From the NCBI GenBank assembly GCA_964590645.1, contig CAZPYJ010000021.1:1-64000 (forward strand): a stretch of DNA of 64,000 nucleotides, written 5' to 3'. The notes beneath the pieces were generated by a model. That model saw nothing but the letters and a program-made list of their open reading frames with translations. It did no database searches and was not told the origin of the DNA. Below are positions 26,452 to 34,501 of the stretch, piece after piece; position 1 is the first letter of the stretch, and every line of letters starts with the position of its first letter. The translations under genes were made by a program, and so were the position numbers. Source of the DNA: JAGNHN01 sp964590645 (GTDB lineage Bacteria; Bacteroidota; Bacteroidia; Bacteroidales; JAGNHN01).

Positions 26452-27009
26452 ATGTATAAAAGCAATCGCATCCGCTTGCGCCCCATTGAAGAAAGTGATG
26501 CCCCTCTTATCGCGGAAATGCGCTCGGATTTTGAGGATGTCAGGGCATATATTGGCCGGCCTTTCCCCAATCACGTGGAAGGCGAAAGGGAGTGGATCCG
26601 TGGCCTCTACCAGAAAGGCTTCCCCACTTCCATTGCAATGGTGGTTGAAGAGCTGGAAAGCAAGGCCTTTATCGGCTTTGTGGTAGCCAGCCAGATCCAC
26701 TGGGTGCACCGCACTGCAGCATACGGTGTCTTTTTGCATCGTAATGCCCGAGGCAAAGGCTATTTCAGGGAGGCACAGATTCTTTTCTTTGCCTATCTGT
26801 TTCGAGAATTAAATCTTCGAAAGCTTAATTCCAGTATCATTCCCTACAATCAGGTCGCAATAAAAGTGACAACATCCCTTGGATTTAAACAAGACGGACT
26901 GCGTAAGGAACAGATCTTCCAAAATGGGAAATATTATGATGAGATGACCATCAGCCTGATGGCATCAGATTTTTTTGCCTCTAATCCAGTGGATGAGATT
27001 GTGGTCTGA
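26452..27009 (+). CDS. GNAT family N-acetyltransferase (RimJ/RimL type)
   Basis: A 185-aa acetyl-CoA-dependent acetyltransferase. The start MYKSNRIRLRPIEESDAPLIAEMRSD matches the RimJ/RimL-like Acetyltransf_3 subgroup. The acetyl-CoA pyrophosphate loop is AYGVFLHRNARGKGYFREAQ (R-x-x-G-x-G/A), followed by LNLRKLNSSIIPYNQVAIKVTTSLGFKQDGLRKEQIFQNGKYYDE, whose words LNLRKL, N..AIK and LGF..G.(L/R) are the C-terminal family fingerprint. Substrates in this subgroup are protein N-termini, polyamines or antibiotics and cannot be told here. It begins 87 nt after the flavoprotein gene and could be in its transcript. Confidence 0.88.
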   Translation: MYKSNRIRLRPIEESDAPLIAEMRSDFEDVRAYIGRPFPNHVEGEREWIRGLYQKGFPTSIAMVVEELESKAFIGFVVASQIHWVHRTAAYGVFLHRNARGKGYFREAQILFFAYLFRELNLRKLNSSIIPYNQVAIKVTTSLGFKQDGLRKEQIFQNGKYYDEMTISLMASDFFASNPVDEIVV

Positions 27010-27199
27010 AACCCATTTCCTCTTGCAGGCTATTCAGGCAGGTAATCCGTGGGAAAGACATCAAGATATCCTGCTATTCAAGTCAGAAATCCCTTTCCGC
27101 TTCCAAACCCTAAGAATATCAGGGGTCATCTGACAAAGTTATTTTCCCTTTTGGCAGCGGCATAAAAAAATTGACGCTGGTTCCACCGGGAAACAAATA

Positions 27200-27231
27200 T
27201 TTGGCTTTCATCCGATTACTTTATACATTTG
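27200..27231 (+). promoter_or_regulatory. Promoter TTTG-N20-TACATTTG of the yceD-rpmF-plsX-fabH operon
   Basis: A -33 TTTG (27200-27203) and a -7 TACATTTG (27224-27231) are separated by 20 nt. This is a near-ideal primary sigma promoter for Bacteroidota and has the same spacing as the promoter at 40267-40298. It overlaps a possible TTG start (27229), ruling that start out. Confidence 0.75.
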
Positions 27232-27252
27232 CAGCCCCAAATTTTTGACATT

Positions 27253-27786
27253 GTGGAAACACAGGATGATTTTATCATCCCGTTCAAAGGCCTGGCGCTT
27301 GGAGAGCATTCTTTTCATTATGAGATAGATGCTGCGTTCTTTGCGGAACTGGATTATGCGGAATTGCAGAATGCGGAAGTGAGCGTGGATCTTCAGCTGG
27401 AACGGCAGGAGCGGATGCTGATCCTGGATTTTGATATCCGGGGAAGCATAGAAGTGGAGTGTGATCGCTGCCTGGAACCTTTTCCCTTTCCCGTGGAAGG
27501 GCAAAGACAGCTGATCATTCAATTTGGTGATCATTATGAGGAAGAAGACGACGACATCATTGTGATCCCTTCTGAGGATCATCAGATTGATGTGACGCCA
27601 CACCTTTACGATTACCTTCTCCTGATGCTACCCATAAAACGTGTGCATCCGGAAGATGCACAGGGAAGAAGCGGCTGCAATCCGGATATGCTCAGGAAAC
27701 TTGAACGGCACGGCGACCCGCCCGGCTACGACAGCCGATGGGATGCGCTGAATGATTTGAAAAAGAAATGGAGTGATCAGAAATAA
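27253..27786 (+). CDS. YceD/DUF177 family protein
   Basis: A 177-aa protein of the DUF177 (YceD) family, whose gene almost always precedes rpmF. It starts at GTG 27253, because the upstream TTG lies inside the promoter -7 element. Known background: relatives are linked to 23S rRNA accumulation. A Cys-Asp-Arg-Cys-Leu motif in the centre (VECDRCLEPFPFPVEG) is the family signature, and the second half has the acidic EEDDDIIVIPSEDHQIDVTPHLYDYLLLMLPIKRVHP block. The C-terminus ends DSRWDALNDLKKKWSDQK, where DPRWxxLxxL is conserved. It is the first gene of the lipid-initiation operon. Confidence 0.9.
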   Translation: METQDDFIIPFKGLALGEHSFHYEIDAAFFAELDYAELQNAEVSVDLQLERQERMLILDFDIRGSIEVECDRCLEPFPFPVEGQRQLIIQFGDHYEEEDDDIIVIPSEDHQIDVTPHLYDYLLLMLPIKRVHPEDAQGRSGCNPDMLRKLERHGDPPGYDSRWDALNDLKKKWSDQK

Positions 27787-27801
27787 TTTAAGCTTGTTGC
27801 T

Positions 27802-27996
27802 ATGGCACATCCTAAACGTAAAATATCCAAAACAAGGAGGGATAAGCGCAGAACCCACTACAAAGCGGAAGCCCCTACCCTTGCCAAAGATCCGGTAACC
27901 CAGGAGGTACACCGCTTCCATCGTGCACATTATGATGTGGATGGAAACCTGTACTATCGGGGTAAGCTTGTAATGGAAAGCAATCGCGAGGCCTAA
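27802..27996 (+). CDS. rpmF: 50S ribosomal protein L32
   Basis: Ribosomal protein bL32, 64 aa. It begins MAHPKRKISKTRRDKRRTHYK, the conserved rRNA-binding N-terminus. It lacks the CxxC zinc knuckle found in some phyla, as is normal for Bacteroidota. It lies 15 nt after yceD and 33 nt before plsX, the conserved arrangement linking ribosome and phospholipid synthesis. Confidence 0.97.
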   Translation: MAHPKRKISKTRRDKRRTHYKAEAPTLAKDPVTQEVHRFHRAHYDVDGNLYYRGKLVMESNREA

Positions 27997-28029
27997 TCCC
28001 TTGCCGGAGCGCTCAAGCTCCCCCTGAAT

Positions 28030-28995
28030 ATGAAGGTCGGTCTGGATCTGCTTGGTGGAGATTTCGCACCAGAGGCAACGCTGAATGGAGCCTTGATGGC
28101 TCTGGAAGCCCTGCACCCCGAAGATACCCTGGTTCTTTTTGGAGATGAGCAGGATATGATATCCCGCCTCCGTCGGAAGGATGCGGGATTTTCCCGTTTG
28201 GAACTGGTCCACGCCCCGGAACAGATCGGAATGAGTGAACACCCAACCAGGGCTTTTACTCAAAAACCCAACTCGAGCATCGTTACCGGGTTTCGCTACC
28301 TGAGTGAGGGAGGCATTGACGCCTTTTCCGGCGCAGGCAATACCGGAGCTATGCTTGTTGGATCTATCTATTCCGTGAATACCATTCAGGGAATCATCCG
28401 CCCGGCTACTTCTGCCCTGGTACCCAAAGAAGACGGAGGGGTAAACCTGCTGATCGATGTGGGAACCAACCCCGATGCCAAACCCGATGTGATGTACCAG
28501 TTCGGCCTGCTGGGACATATCTACGCCCGCACCGTGATGAATATCAAAAATCCCCGCGTGGGACTGCTGAGCATCGGACACGAAGAAGGCAAAGGCAATC
28601 TACTGGTCCAGTCCACCCACGGAATGATGAAAGACTCCAGGGATTTCAACTTCATAGGAAATGTGGAAAGCCGTGACCTCTTCAAAGATGTAGCTGACGT
28701 TATTGTTACCGATGGCTTCACAGGCAATATCATCCTGAAACAAACCGAAGCCATTTACCGACTGCTGGTTAAACGAAATCTTGCAGATGATTTCATCCAT
28801 CGCCTGAACTATGAAAAGTATGGTGGCAGTCCCATTCTGGGTGTAAATGCCAGCGTGGTAATCGGACACGGCATATCCAATGCCACCGCTATCAAAAATA
28901 TGATACTTTTATCCGCGGAAATACAAAAATCGGAACTTCCGGAAAAAATCCGCAAAGCAATGCGCTGCTATCTCGGACGCAACGGCAAAGAATAA
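28030..28995 (+). CDS. plsX: Phosphate acyltransferase PlsX
   Basis: Makes acyl-phosphate from acyl-ACP and phosphate, the donor used by PlsY for the first acylation of glycerol-3-phosphate (321 aa). The N-terminus MKVGLDLLGGDFAPEATLNGA carries the family's GGD.AP motif. Other blocks are SEHPTRAFTQKPNSSIV, FSGAGNTGAMLVG, LLIDVGTNPDAKPDVMYQFG and VVTDGFTGNIILKQTE. It is a peripheral membrane enzyme in other bacteria. The stop is 8 nt before fabH, so the two are almost certainly co-translated. Confidence 0.97.
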   Translation: MKVGLDLLGGDFAPEATLNGALMALEALHPEDTLVLFGDEQDMISRLRRKDAGFSRLELVHAPEQIGMSEHPTRAFTQKPNSSIVTGFRYLSEGGIDAFSGAGNTGAMLVGSIYSVNTIQGIIRPATSALVPKEDGGVNLLIDVGTNPDAKPDVMYQFGLLGHIYARTVMNIKNPRVGLLSIGHEEGKGNLLVQSTHGMMKDSRDFNFIGNVESRDLFKDVADVIVTDGFTGNIILKQTEAIYRLLVKRNLADDFIHRLNYEKYGGSPILGVNASVVIGHGISNATAIKNMILLSAEIQKSELPEKIRKAMRCYLGRNGKE

Positions 28996-29003
28996 AGGTG
29001 TTT

Positions 29004-29993
29004 ATGGCAAGGATTAAAGCTGCAATTACAGGAGTAGAGGCTAAAGTCCCGGACTATGTCCTCAGCAACGATGAACTGGCCTCAATGGTGGATACTTCCG
29101 ATGAATGGATTATGTCGCGCATCGGAATCAAAGAAAGAAGAATAATTAAAGAACCCGGAGAGGGAGCTTCCTTTGTTGGTGCCGCCGCCGTGAAATCCCT
29201 GCTGGAAAAAACCAATACCGATCCGGCGGAAGTGGATATGCTGATCTGCGCCACCGTAACTCCCGATCATCCCTTCCCGGCTACAGCCAATATTATTTCG
29301 GATAAAGCAGGGATCAAAAATGCCTTTTCCTTCGACCTGAACGCCGGCTGCTCGGGATTTCTCTACGCCCTGGAAGCCGGACGCCGCTTCATTGAAAGCG
29401 GTGCAAGGAAAAAAGTGATCATCGTAGGTGCCGAAAAAATGTCGAGCATCGTAGATTATACCGATCGCGCCACCTGCCCTATCTTCGGCGATGGTGCCGG
29501 GACTGTTTTACTTGAACCCACCGAGGGTGAGTTTGGTATTATCGACAGCATCCTGCAATCGGATGGCTCAGGAAGGGTGCACCTGCACCAGAAAGCCGGG
29601 GGATCTGTGAAACCTGCCAGCCTGGATACTGTGCTGGCTCGTGAACACTTCATCTATCAGGAAGGACAAGCCGTCTTTAAATGGGCCGTCTCAAAAATGG
29701 CCGATGTGTCAGTAGAGATGATGGAAAAACACGGACTGACTGCCGACAGCCTCCACTGGCTGGTGCCCCACCAGGCCAATATGCGCATCATCGAAGCCAC
29801 CGCCAAACGAATGAACCTTCCTAAAGAGAAGGTGATGATCAATATACAGAAATACGGGAATACCACTTCTGCCACCCTGCCTCTGCTATTATGGGAATGG
29901 GAAAACCGGCTCCACCCCGGCGACCATCTTATTCTGGCCACTTTTGGTACCGGCTTCACCTGGGGATCAATGTACCTCCGCTGGAACTACTGA
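29004..29993 (+). CDS. fabH: Beta-ketoacyl-ACP synthase III
   Basis: Starts fatty-acid synthesis by condensing an acyl-CoA with malonyl-ACP (329 aa). ATG 29004 is preferred to an in-frame GTG two codons upstream. The catalytic triad is complete: Cys at about 116 in NAGCSGFLYAL, His at about 256 in VPHQANMRI and Asn at about 286 in KYGNTTSAT. The pantetheine-tunnel motif MSSIVDYTDRATCPIFGDGAG is present. As in other Bacteroidota, branched or straight primers could be used; specificity cannot be read from this sequence. It is the last gene of the operon; a repeat remnant and the IS element follow. Confidence 0.96.
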   Translation: MARIKAAITGVEAKVPDYVLSNDELASMVDTSDEWIMSRIGIKERRIIKEPGEGASFVGAAAVKSLLEKTNTDPAEVDMLICATVTPDHPFPATANIISDKAGIKNAFSFDLNAGCSGFLYALEAGRRFIESGARKKVIIVGAEKMSSIVDYTDRATCPIFGDGAGTVLLEPTEGEFGIIDSILQSDGSGRVHLHQKAGGSVKPASLDTVLAREHFIYQEGQAVFKWAVSKMADVSVEMMEKHGLTADSLHWLVPHQANMRIIEATAKRMNLPKEKVMINIQKYGNTTSATLPLLLWEWENRLHPGDHLILATFGTGFTWGSMYLRWNY

Positions 29994-30069
29994 TTGGCCT
30001 GCTTTTGCTGTGCGTAGGCTGTGCCTTCGCACCAATCCACGGTTGATTGAGGATTACTTGATTTTCTAC

Positions 30070-30161
30070 TCGCCCACCCTTCGACTAATTTTGCTACGCA
30101 AAATTGCTCAGGGACCAGAAGAACAGTTTGAGTTTGACCCTTCGGCTGCCCTTCGACTTCG
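30070..30161. repeat. Left part of an intergenic repeat split by the IS element
   Basis: On the minus strand this reads CGAAGTCGAAGGGCAGCCGAAGGGT..AACTCAAACTGTT.TTCTGG, matching the second half of the intact repeat at 469-649. The first half lies on the other side of the IS (31567-31683). The 30000-30070 stretch holds nothing else I can identify. Confidence 0.75.
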
Positions 30162-30164
30162 CTT

Positions 30165-30178
30165 CTATGTTGCAAAGC
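30165..30178. repeat. Subterminal inverted repeat, left
   Basis: CTATGTTGCAAAGC, beginning 3 nt inside the left boundary of the element. It pairs with 31549-31563 (one extra base and one mismatch). Confidence 0.8.
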
Positions 30179-30210
30179 AAATAAAAAGACAAATAGTTTT
30201 GTTTAATTGC

Positions 30211-30362
30211 TATAAAACCAAGCTTCTATTAGCAGACGTCCTTCTCTCTTTCCGAAAAGAAGCTGCAAGATCCTGATCATATTTTATAAAGGTGGCCGCA
30301 TTCTCAGAAAAAGCAGACGTGTATATTGTGTACAGCTGCAAGCGAAGCCATGCGGACACACC
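30211..30362 (-). ncRNA. Probable bridge RNA of the IS1111-type element
   Basis: Two consecutive stem-internal loop-stem domains are readable on the minus strand, downstream of the transposase. Domain 1 has an outer stem CCGCAT/ATGCGG (30296-30301, 30350-30355) extended by GGTG/CACC, and an apical stem GCAG/CTGC. Its loop strands copy the target: GGCUUCGCU matches 8 of 9 of GACTTCGCT (30155-30163), and CUGAG pairs with CTCAG (31567-31571). Domain 2 has an outer stem TATAAAA/TTTTATA (30211-30217, 30282-30288) and an apical GCAG/CTGC hairpin. Its loop strands copy the IS ends: AUAGAAG pairs with CTTCTAT (30162-30168), and AGGAUCU matches 6 of 7 of AGGGTCT (31562-31568). Target loop first, donor loop second, CT core in all guides: this is the known IS110 bridge RNA design. 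The exact 5' and 3' ends are not determined. Confidence 0.82.
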
Positions 30363-30396
30363 TATTACCTTAAGATTCTATAGCGATTAATATTAA

Positions 30397-31482
30397 TTAT
30401 TCAATTCCGTATCTCATATCATAGGGCTTTTGATTGACTAAAACATAGATTATCCTTGCTGTAAGTTTGCGTGCAATGCGGATAATTGCTTTATTCTCTT
30501 CCCTGTTTTTTAATCTGGTGTAGGTCTGTAATAGACCAGGGTCCCTTCTAATAGCCATCCAGGCACTTTCTATTATTAGCCCCTTTAAGAATTTATTACC
30601 TCGATGTGTTAATCCTCCTGTCCTTTCTTTTTCTCCTGAAGATTTTGTAGAAGGTATGATACCAATGTAAGAACATAAGGTATCCAGATTTCTAAATCGA
30701 TTGATATCTTCAATCTCAGTAATTATCGTCATAGCGGTTATTAGACCTATTCCCGGAATGCTTCGCAATAGGAGCACCTGTCTTTTAAAGGTGTCCGTTC
30801 TTGACAATTCTCTGACTTTACTTGTAGCAATTCTTTTTAGCTCTTTTGCCTTTAAACATTCCTGAACATAGAACTGCAAAGTCCAGTCTCCAAAACTGTT
30901 CGTTAACCTTAAGCCTCCCAACCAAGAGAAGAAGCTGCTCGACCAATGATTGTTAGATGATTCAAATTCAGGCGGATAATTAATACCGTAAAAATTCAGT
31001 ATCCCTTTTACTTTATTCTTGTACCGAGTGTAGTTTTTTGACATATCGTGGTATAGACGCACTACTTTCCTGTACTCAAGACCAGCATCTGTTGGAACAT
31101 AAATCGCTTCTAAAAGATTACTTCGCAAGGCTTTTGCTATTTTCCGGCAATCTCTGGGATCCGTCTTAAACTCCTTCTCCTTATGACTTGTGGGAATATC
31201 AGCCGGATTAACAACAATACAATTTATGCCGTTTTTGCTTAAATACTTTTGAAGCCAGAATCCAGAAAACCCAGCTTCATAAGCACAATAATAGTCTGCC
31301 TCAGGAAAATTCCTGTGTAGATAGTTGACCAATAACTCAGGATTTGGATCCTGACTAAAAGCCTTGAGAGATGTTTGTTGGTGGTACAATGATACTTTCC
31401 AGTTCTTCTTGTGGGTATCAATCCCAACAAAAATTTGCTCCTCTTTAAAACTTAATTTCGTTCTTTGCTCTACCATTGGCAT
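30397..31482 (-). CDS. IS110-family transposase (DEDD recombinase)
   Basis: A 361-aa site-specific recombinase that excises and integrates the element. The N-terminal DEDD_Tnp_IS110 domain is RuvC-like; its acidic residues are all present: D22 in VGIDTHKK, E69 in CAYEAGFSG, and D108 and D111 in KTDPRDCRK. After a coiled-coil linker, the C-terminal Transposase_20 domain has RSIPGIGLITAMTI and IGIIPSTKSSGEK, which carries the conserved serine region, followed by GGLTHRGNKFLKGLIIESAW. ATG 31482 and ATG 31476 are both possible starts. The first lies in the arm of a hairpin (31479-31550). Nothing suggests truncation or frameshift. Confidence 0.95.
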   Translation of the reverse strand: MPMVEQRTKLSFKEEQIFVGIDTHKKNWKVSLYHQQTSLKAFSQDPNPELLVNYLHRNFPEADYYCAYEAGFSGFWLQKYLSKNGINCIVVNPADIPTSHKEKEFKTDPRDCRKIAKALRSNLLEAIYVPTDAGLEYRKVVRLYHDMSKNYTRYKNKVKGILNFYGINYPPEFESSNNHWSSSFFSWLGGLRLTNSFGDWTLQFYVQECLKAKELKRIATSKVRELSRTDTFKRQVLLLRSIPGIGLITAMTIITEIEDINRFRNLDTLCSYIGIIPSTKSSGEKERTGGLTHRGNKFLKGLIIESAWMAIRRDPGLLQTYTRLKNREENKAIIRIARKLTARIIYVLVNQKPYDMRYGIE

Positions 31483-31550
31483 AAGTCCCAGATTTTAGGT
31501 TAATAATGTTTTGTCAAAAATTAAATTACTTAATTTCTGACGACTTATGC
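31479..31550 (-). promoter_or_regulatory. Long-loop hairpin enclosing the transposase start codon
   Basis: GCATAAGTC (31479-31487) is a perfect inverted repeat of GACTTATGC (31542-31550), with 54 nt between. On the minus strand the 3' arm is GACTT-ATG-C, where ATG is the first start codon of the transposase. A transcript entering from outside the element could fold and hide the start. Confidence 0.55.
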
Positions 31551-31563
31551 TTTACAAACATAG
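31549..31563. repeat. Subterminal inverted repeat, right
   Basis: GCTTTACAAACATAG, the inverse of the left subterminal repeat apart from one inserted base and one change. It ends 3 nt inside the right boundary. Confidence 0.8.
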
Positions 31564-31566
31564 GGT

Positions 31567-31683
31567 CTCAGGGCGAGCGCTCAGGGTAAAGGATGACCCG
31601 ATAGCTATCGGGTGTGGTAAGGAAGCTTAGTTTTTGTTGGTTTAAATATCCGCGCAGCGGATAAAGTCTTTTTTCGCAGGATA
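31567..31683. repeat. Right part of the split intergenic repeat
   Basis: On the minus strand it runs CCTGCGAAAAAAG, TATCCGCTGCGCGGATA, a CCCGATAGCTATCGGG palindrome, then TCATCCTTTACCCTGAGCGCTCGCCCTGAG (words TCATCCTTTACCCTGAGCGCT and GCCCTGAG), matching the first half of the copy at 469-649. It abuts the leuS stop codon. Confidence 0.75.
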
Positions 31684-34476
31684 TTAGCCGATGGGCGCTA
31701 CCACAATATTGATAATCTTTCCCGGTACCACTATAACCTTGCGTACCTGCACCCCTTCCAACCACTTTTGTCCGCCTTCGGCCTGAAGCACTGCCTTCTC
31801 AATCTCACCCTTCTCCATCGAAACAGGAAGGTCGAGCTTGAAACGCAACTTGCCGTTGAAAGAAACAGGATAGCTGAAAGTATCCTCCTGCAATAAGGCA
31901 GGATCATAGTCGGGGAAAGGCACCTGGCTGATGCTGCCCTGATGTCCTAACTCCTCCCACAACTCTTCCGCAATATGAGGGGCATAAGGGGAAAGAAGGA
32001 TTGCCAATGGCTCCAGGACTTCTCTTGAACGACAAGCCTCTTCCGACAATTCATTCACGCAGATCATAAAAGCACTCACCACGGTATTGAAGGAAAAGCG
32101 CTCAATGTCTTCCCGCACCTTCTTAATGGTCTTGTGCAATGACTTTCTCGCCGCTTCCGATGCCTTCTGATCGTTCACCGCAAAGCCTTCATCCGTATGG
32201 TAGAGACGCCAGAGCTTGCGCATAAAGCGGTACACCCCTTCAATCCCCTGGGTATCCCAGGGTTTGTGATCGGTGAGGGGCCCCAGGAACATCTCATACA
32301 GCCGCAGCGTATCGGCGCCGTAGCGCTCAATCAGGGCATCCGGACTCTGTACATTGTGCTTCGATTTCGACATCTTCTCCACCTCGTGCCCGCAATGATA
32401 CTTCCCGTCTTCAAGAATGAAGCTGGCATCGGTAAATTCAGACCGCCATTGCCGGAAGGCCTCGATATCCAGCTCATCATTGTGCACCAGGCTGATATCC
32501 ACGTGCAAGGCTTGTGTTTCGTAAGACTTGCGCAGTCCGTACGAAACGAACTGATTGCTGCCCTGGATGCGGTAAACAAAGCTTGAGCGTCCCTGTATCT
32601 TCCCTTGATTAATTAGTTTTTGAAAAGGCTCCTCGCGCACAGCCAGGCCGATATCAAAGAGGAATTTATTCCAGAAACGGGCATAGATCAGATGGCCGGC
32701 AGCGTGCTCATCCCCACCGATATAGAGGTCCACATTCTGCCAGTAATCCGCTGCTTCCCTGGAAAAATAGGCATCCTCATTATGCGGATCCATATAGCGC
32801 AAGTAGTAGCCGCTGGATCCGGCAAAACCAGGCATTGTATTGGTTTCGAGTGGATAACCTTCCTTGCTGACCCAGCTCTTCGCCCTGGCCAGGGGAGGCT
32901 CTCCTTCTTCTGTGGGGAGGTATTTATCCACCGCCGGCAGCTCCAGGGGCAAGGCAGATTCCGGCAGGGTATAAGGCATCCCCTCTTTGTAATACACGGG
33001 GAATGGCTCGCCCCAGTAACGTTGGCGACTGAAGATGGCATCGCGCAAACGATAATTGATTTCGCCTTTGCCCAGTCCCCTTTCTTCCAGTACTTCAATG
33101 GCTTTTCGAATGGCATCTTTCACTTCCATCCCATCCAGGAAATCCGAATTCACCGAAATGCCTTCTTTGGCATCCCAGGATGTTTCCCATTCGGTCGTAT
33201 CTGTCAGTCCCTGGCCGGGGGCAGCCACCACCTGGCGGATGGGAAGGCCGAAATGCCGGGCAAAGGCAAAATCGCGGCTGTCGTGGGCCGGCACCGCCAT
33301 TATGGCGCCGGTACCATAGCCCGAGAGCACATAATCGGCAATCCACACCGGCACCTCTTCCCCGCTGAGGGGATTGATGCCATAGGCGCCGGTAAAGACC
33401 CCCGTCACCTGTTTCACCTCTGCCATCCTTTCCCGCTCAGAGCGGTTCTTTGCCCATTCGAGGTATTGCTGAACCGCCTCGCGCTGTGCTTCGGTGGTGA
33501 TCTTTTCCACCCATTCGTGTTCAGGCGCAAGCACCATAAAGGTGGCGCCAAAGAGGGTGTCGGGACGGGTTGTGAAAACTTCCAGTGTTTCCGGATGGCC
33601 TTTGAGCGAGAAGAGAACCGAGGCCCCTTCGGAACGACCGATCCAATTCCTTTGCATTTCTTTCAGCGAAGCAGGCCAGTCGATGGCATCCAGACCGTCG
33701 AGCAGGCGCTGGGCATAGGCCGTGATCCGCAGCGACCACTGCTTCATCATTTTCCGCTCCACCGGATGCCCCCCTCTTTCTGAAAAGCCATCCTTCACCT
33801 CATCATTGGCCAGCACCGTACCCAGGGCCGGACACCAGTTCACCCAGGTGTCCGAAAGGTAAGCCAGGCGGTAGTGCATCAGGATCTCCTGCTGCGCCTT
33901 CTCCGGCATTGCAGCCCATTCAGCCGCAGAGAATGTCCCTTCAAAGCTGCTTTGTGCCAGGATGCCGGCGTTCCCAAAGGAAGCAAAATGCGCCTCCAGG
34001 GCTTCCACCGGACGCGCCATATCCTTCTCCTTATCATACCAGCTGTGGAAAAGCTGAATGAAAGTCCATTGGGTCCATTTATAGTATTTGGGATCGGAAG
34101 TACGTACCTCCCGGTCCCAGTCGAAGGAGAAACCAATCTGGTCGAGTTGGCGGCGGTAGCGTTCGATATTCTTTTCGGTGGTCACCGCCGGGTGGGTTCC
34201 CGTTTGTATGGCATATTGTTCTGCCGGCAAACCGTAGGCATCGTAGCCCATCGGGTGCAATACGTTGAAACCCAGATGCCGCTTGTAGCGGGCGTAGATA
34301 TCGGAGGCGATATACCCCAGGGGATGCCCCACGTGGAGGCCGGCACCGGAGGGATAGGGAAACATATCCAGCACGTAATATTTGGGCCGGTCCGGGTCTT
34401 CCTTCACACAAAAAGTTTTGTTTTCAGCCCAGTACTGTTGCCATTTGTTTTCAATGTCCCTGAATCGGTATTCCAT
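31684..34476 (-). CDS. leuS: Leucine--tRNA ligase
   Basis: A class I synthetase charging tRNA-Leu, 930 aa, somewhat longer than E. coli LeuRS (860), as is usual in Bacteroidota. The start is ATG 34476, 7 nt after an AGGAG ribosome binding site; a GTG directly before it is not used. It carries PYPSGAGLHVGHPLGY (HVGH at about 48-51), the CP1 editing domain (TTRPDTLFGATFMVLAPEH; GYGTGAIMAVPAHDSRDF with the editing Asp), KMSKS at about 701-705, and the anticodon-binding helical domain. A long open frame of about 390 codons on the opposite strand is a shadow. The gene end directly adjoins the split repeat. Confidence 0.98.
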   Translation of the reverse strand: MEYRFRDIENKWQQYWAENKTFCVKEDPDRPKYYVLDMFPYPSGAGLHVGHPLGYIASDIYARYKRHLGFNVLHPMGYDAYGLPAEQYAIQTGTHPAVTTEKNIERYRRQLDQIGFSFDWDREVRTSDPKYYKWTQWTFIQLFHSWYDKEKDMARPVEALEAHFASFGNAGILAQSSFEGTFSAAEWAAMPEKAQQEILMHYRLAYLSDTWVNWCPALGTVLANDEVKDGFSERGGHPVERKMMKQWSLRITAYAQRLLDGLDAIDWPASLKEMQRNWIGRSEGASVLFSLKGHPETLEVFTTRPDTLFGATFMVLAPEHEWVEKITTEAQREAVQQYLEWAKNRSERERMAEVKQVTGVFTGAYGINPLSGEEVPVWIADYVLSGYGTGAIMAVPAHDSRDFAFARHFGLPIRQVVAAPGQGLTDTTEWETSWDAKEGISVNSDFLDGMEVKDAIRKAIEVLEERGLGKGEINYRLRDAIFSRQRYWGEPFPVYYKEGMPYTLPESALPLELPAVDKYLPTEEGEPPLARAKSWVSKEGYPLETNTMPGFAGSSGYYLRYMDPHNEDAYFSREAADYWQNVDLYIGGDEHAAGHLIYARFWNKFLFDIGLAVREEPFQKLINQGKIQGRSSFVYRIQGSNQFVSYGLRKSYETQALHVDISLVHNDELDIEAFRQWRSEFTDASFILEDGKYHCGHEVEKMSKSKHNVQSPDALIERYGADTLRLYEMFLGPLTDHKPWDTQGIEGVYRFMRKLWRLYHTDEGFAVNDQKASEAARKSLHKTIKKVREDIERFSFNTVVSAFMICVNELSEEACRSREVLEPLAILLSPYAPHIAEELWEELGHQGSISQVPFPDYDPALLQEDTFSYPVSFNGKLRFKLDLPVSMEKGEIEKAVLQAEGGQKWLEGVQVRKVIVVPGKIINIVVAPIG

Positions 34477-34501
34477 CACTTTCTCCTTTCAAAACAAGCT
34501 G

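Larger units (their letters stand above)
30162..31566 (-). mobile_element. IS110-family (IS1111-type) insertion sequence, intact
   Basis: A 1405-bp element bounded by a CT dinucleotide at each end (30162-30163 inside, 31567-31568 in the flank). The ends are set by joining the flanks, which restores the palindrome CCCTGAGCGAAGTCGAAGGG. Just inside lie subterminal inverted repeats: CTATGTTGCAAAGC (30165-30178) and the inverse of CTATGTTTGTAAAGC (31549-31563). There are no terminal inverted repeats and no target duplication, as expected for IS110. It contains one full-length transposase with all DEDD residues and a structured RNA 3' of it. It is more AT-rich than its surroundings. With every part intact it may still be mobile. 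Confidence 0.9.

Noticed and set aside
27229..27252. TTG start for the YceD gene
   Set aside because: The TTG is part of the -7 promoter element TACATTTG, so it lies upstream of the probable transcription start.
32620..33783. 387-codon open frame on the plus strand
   Set aside because: It is antisense to the conserved editing and catalytic domains of leuS; low-complexity His/Pro/Gly-rich translation.
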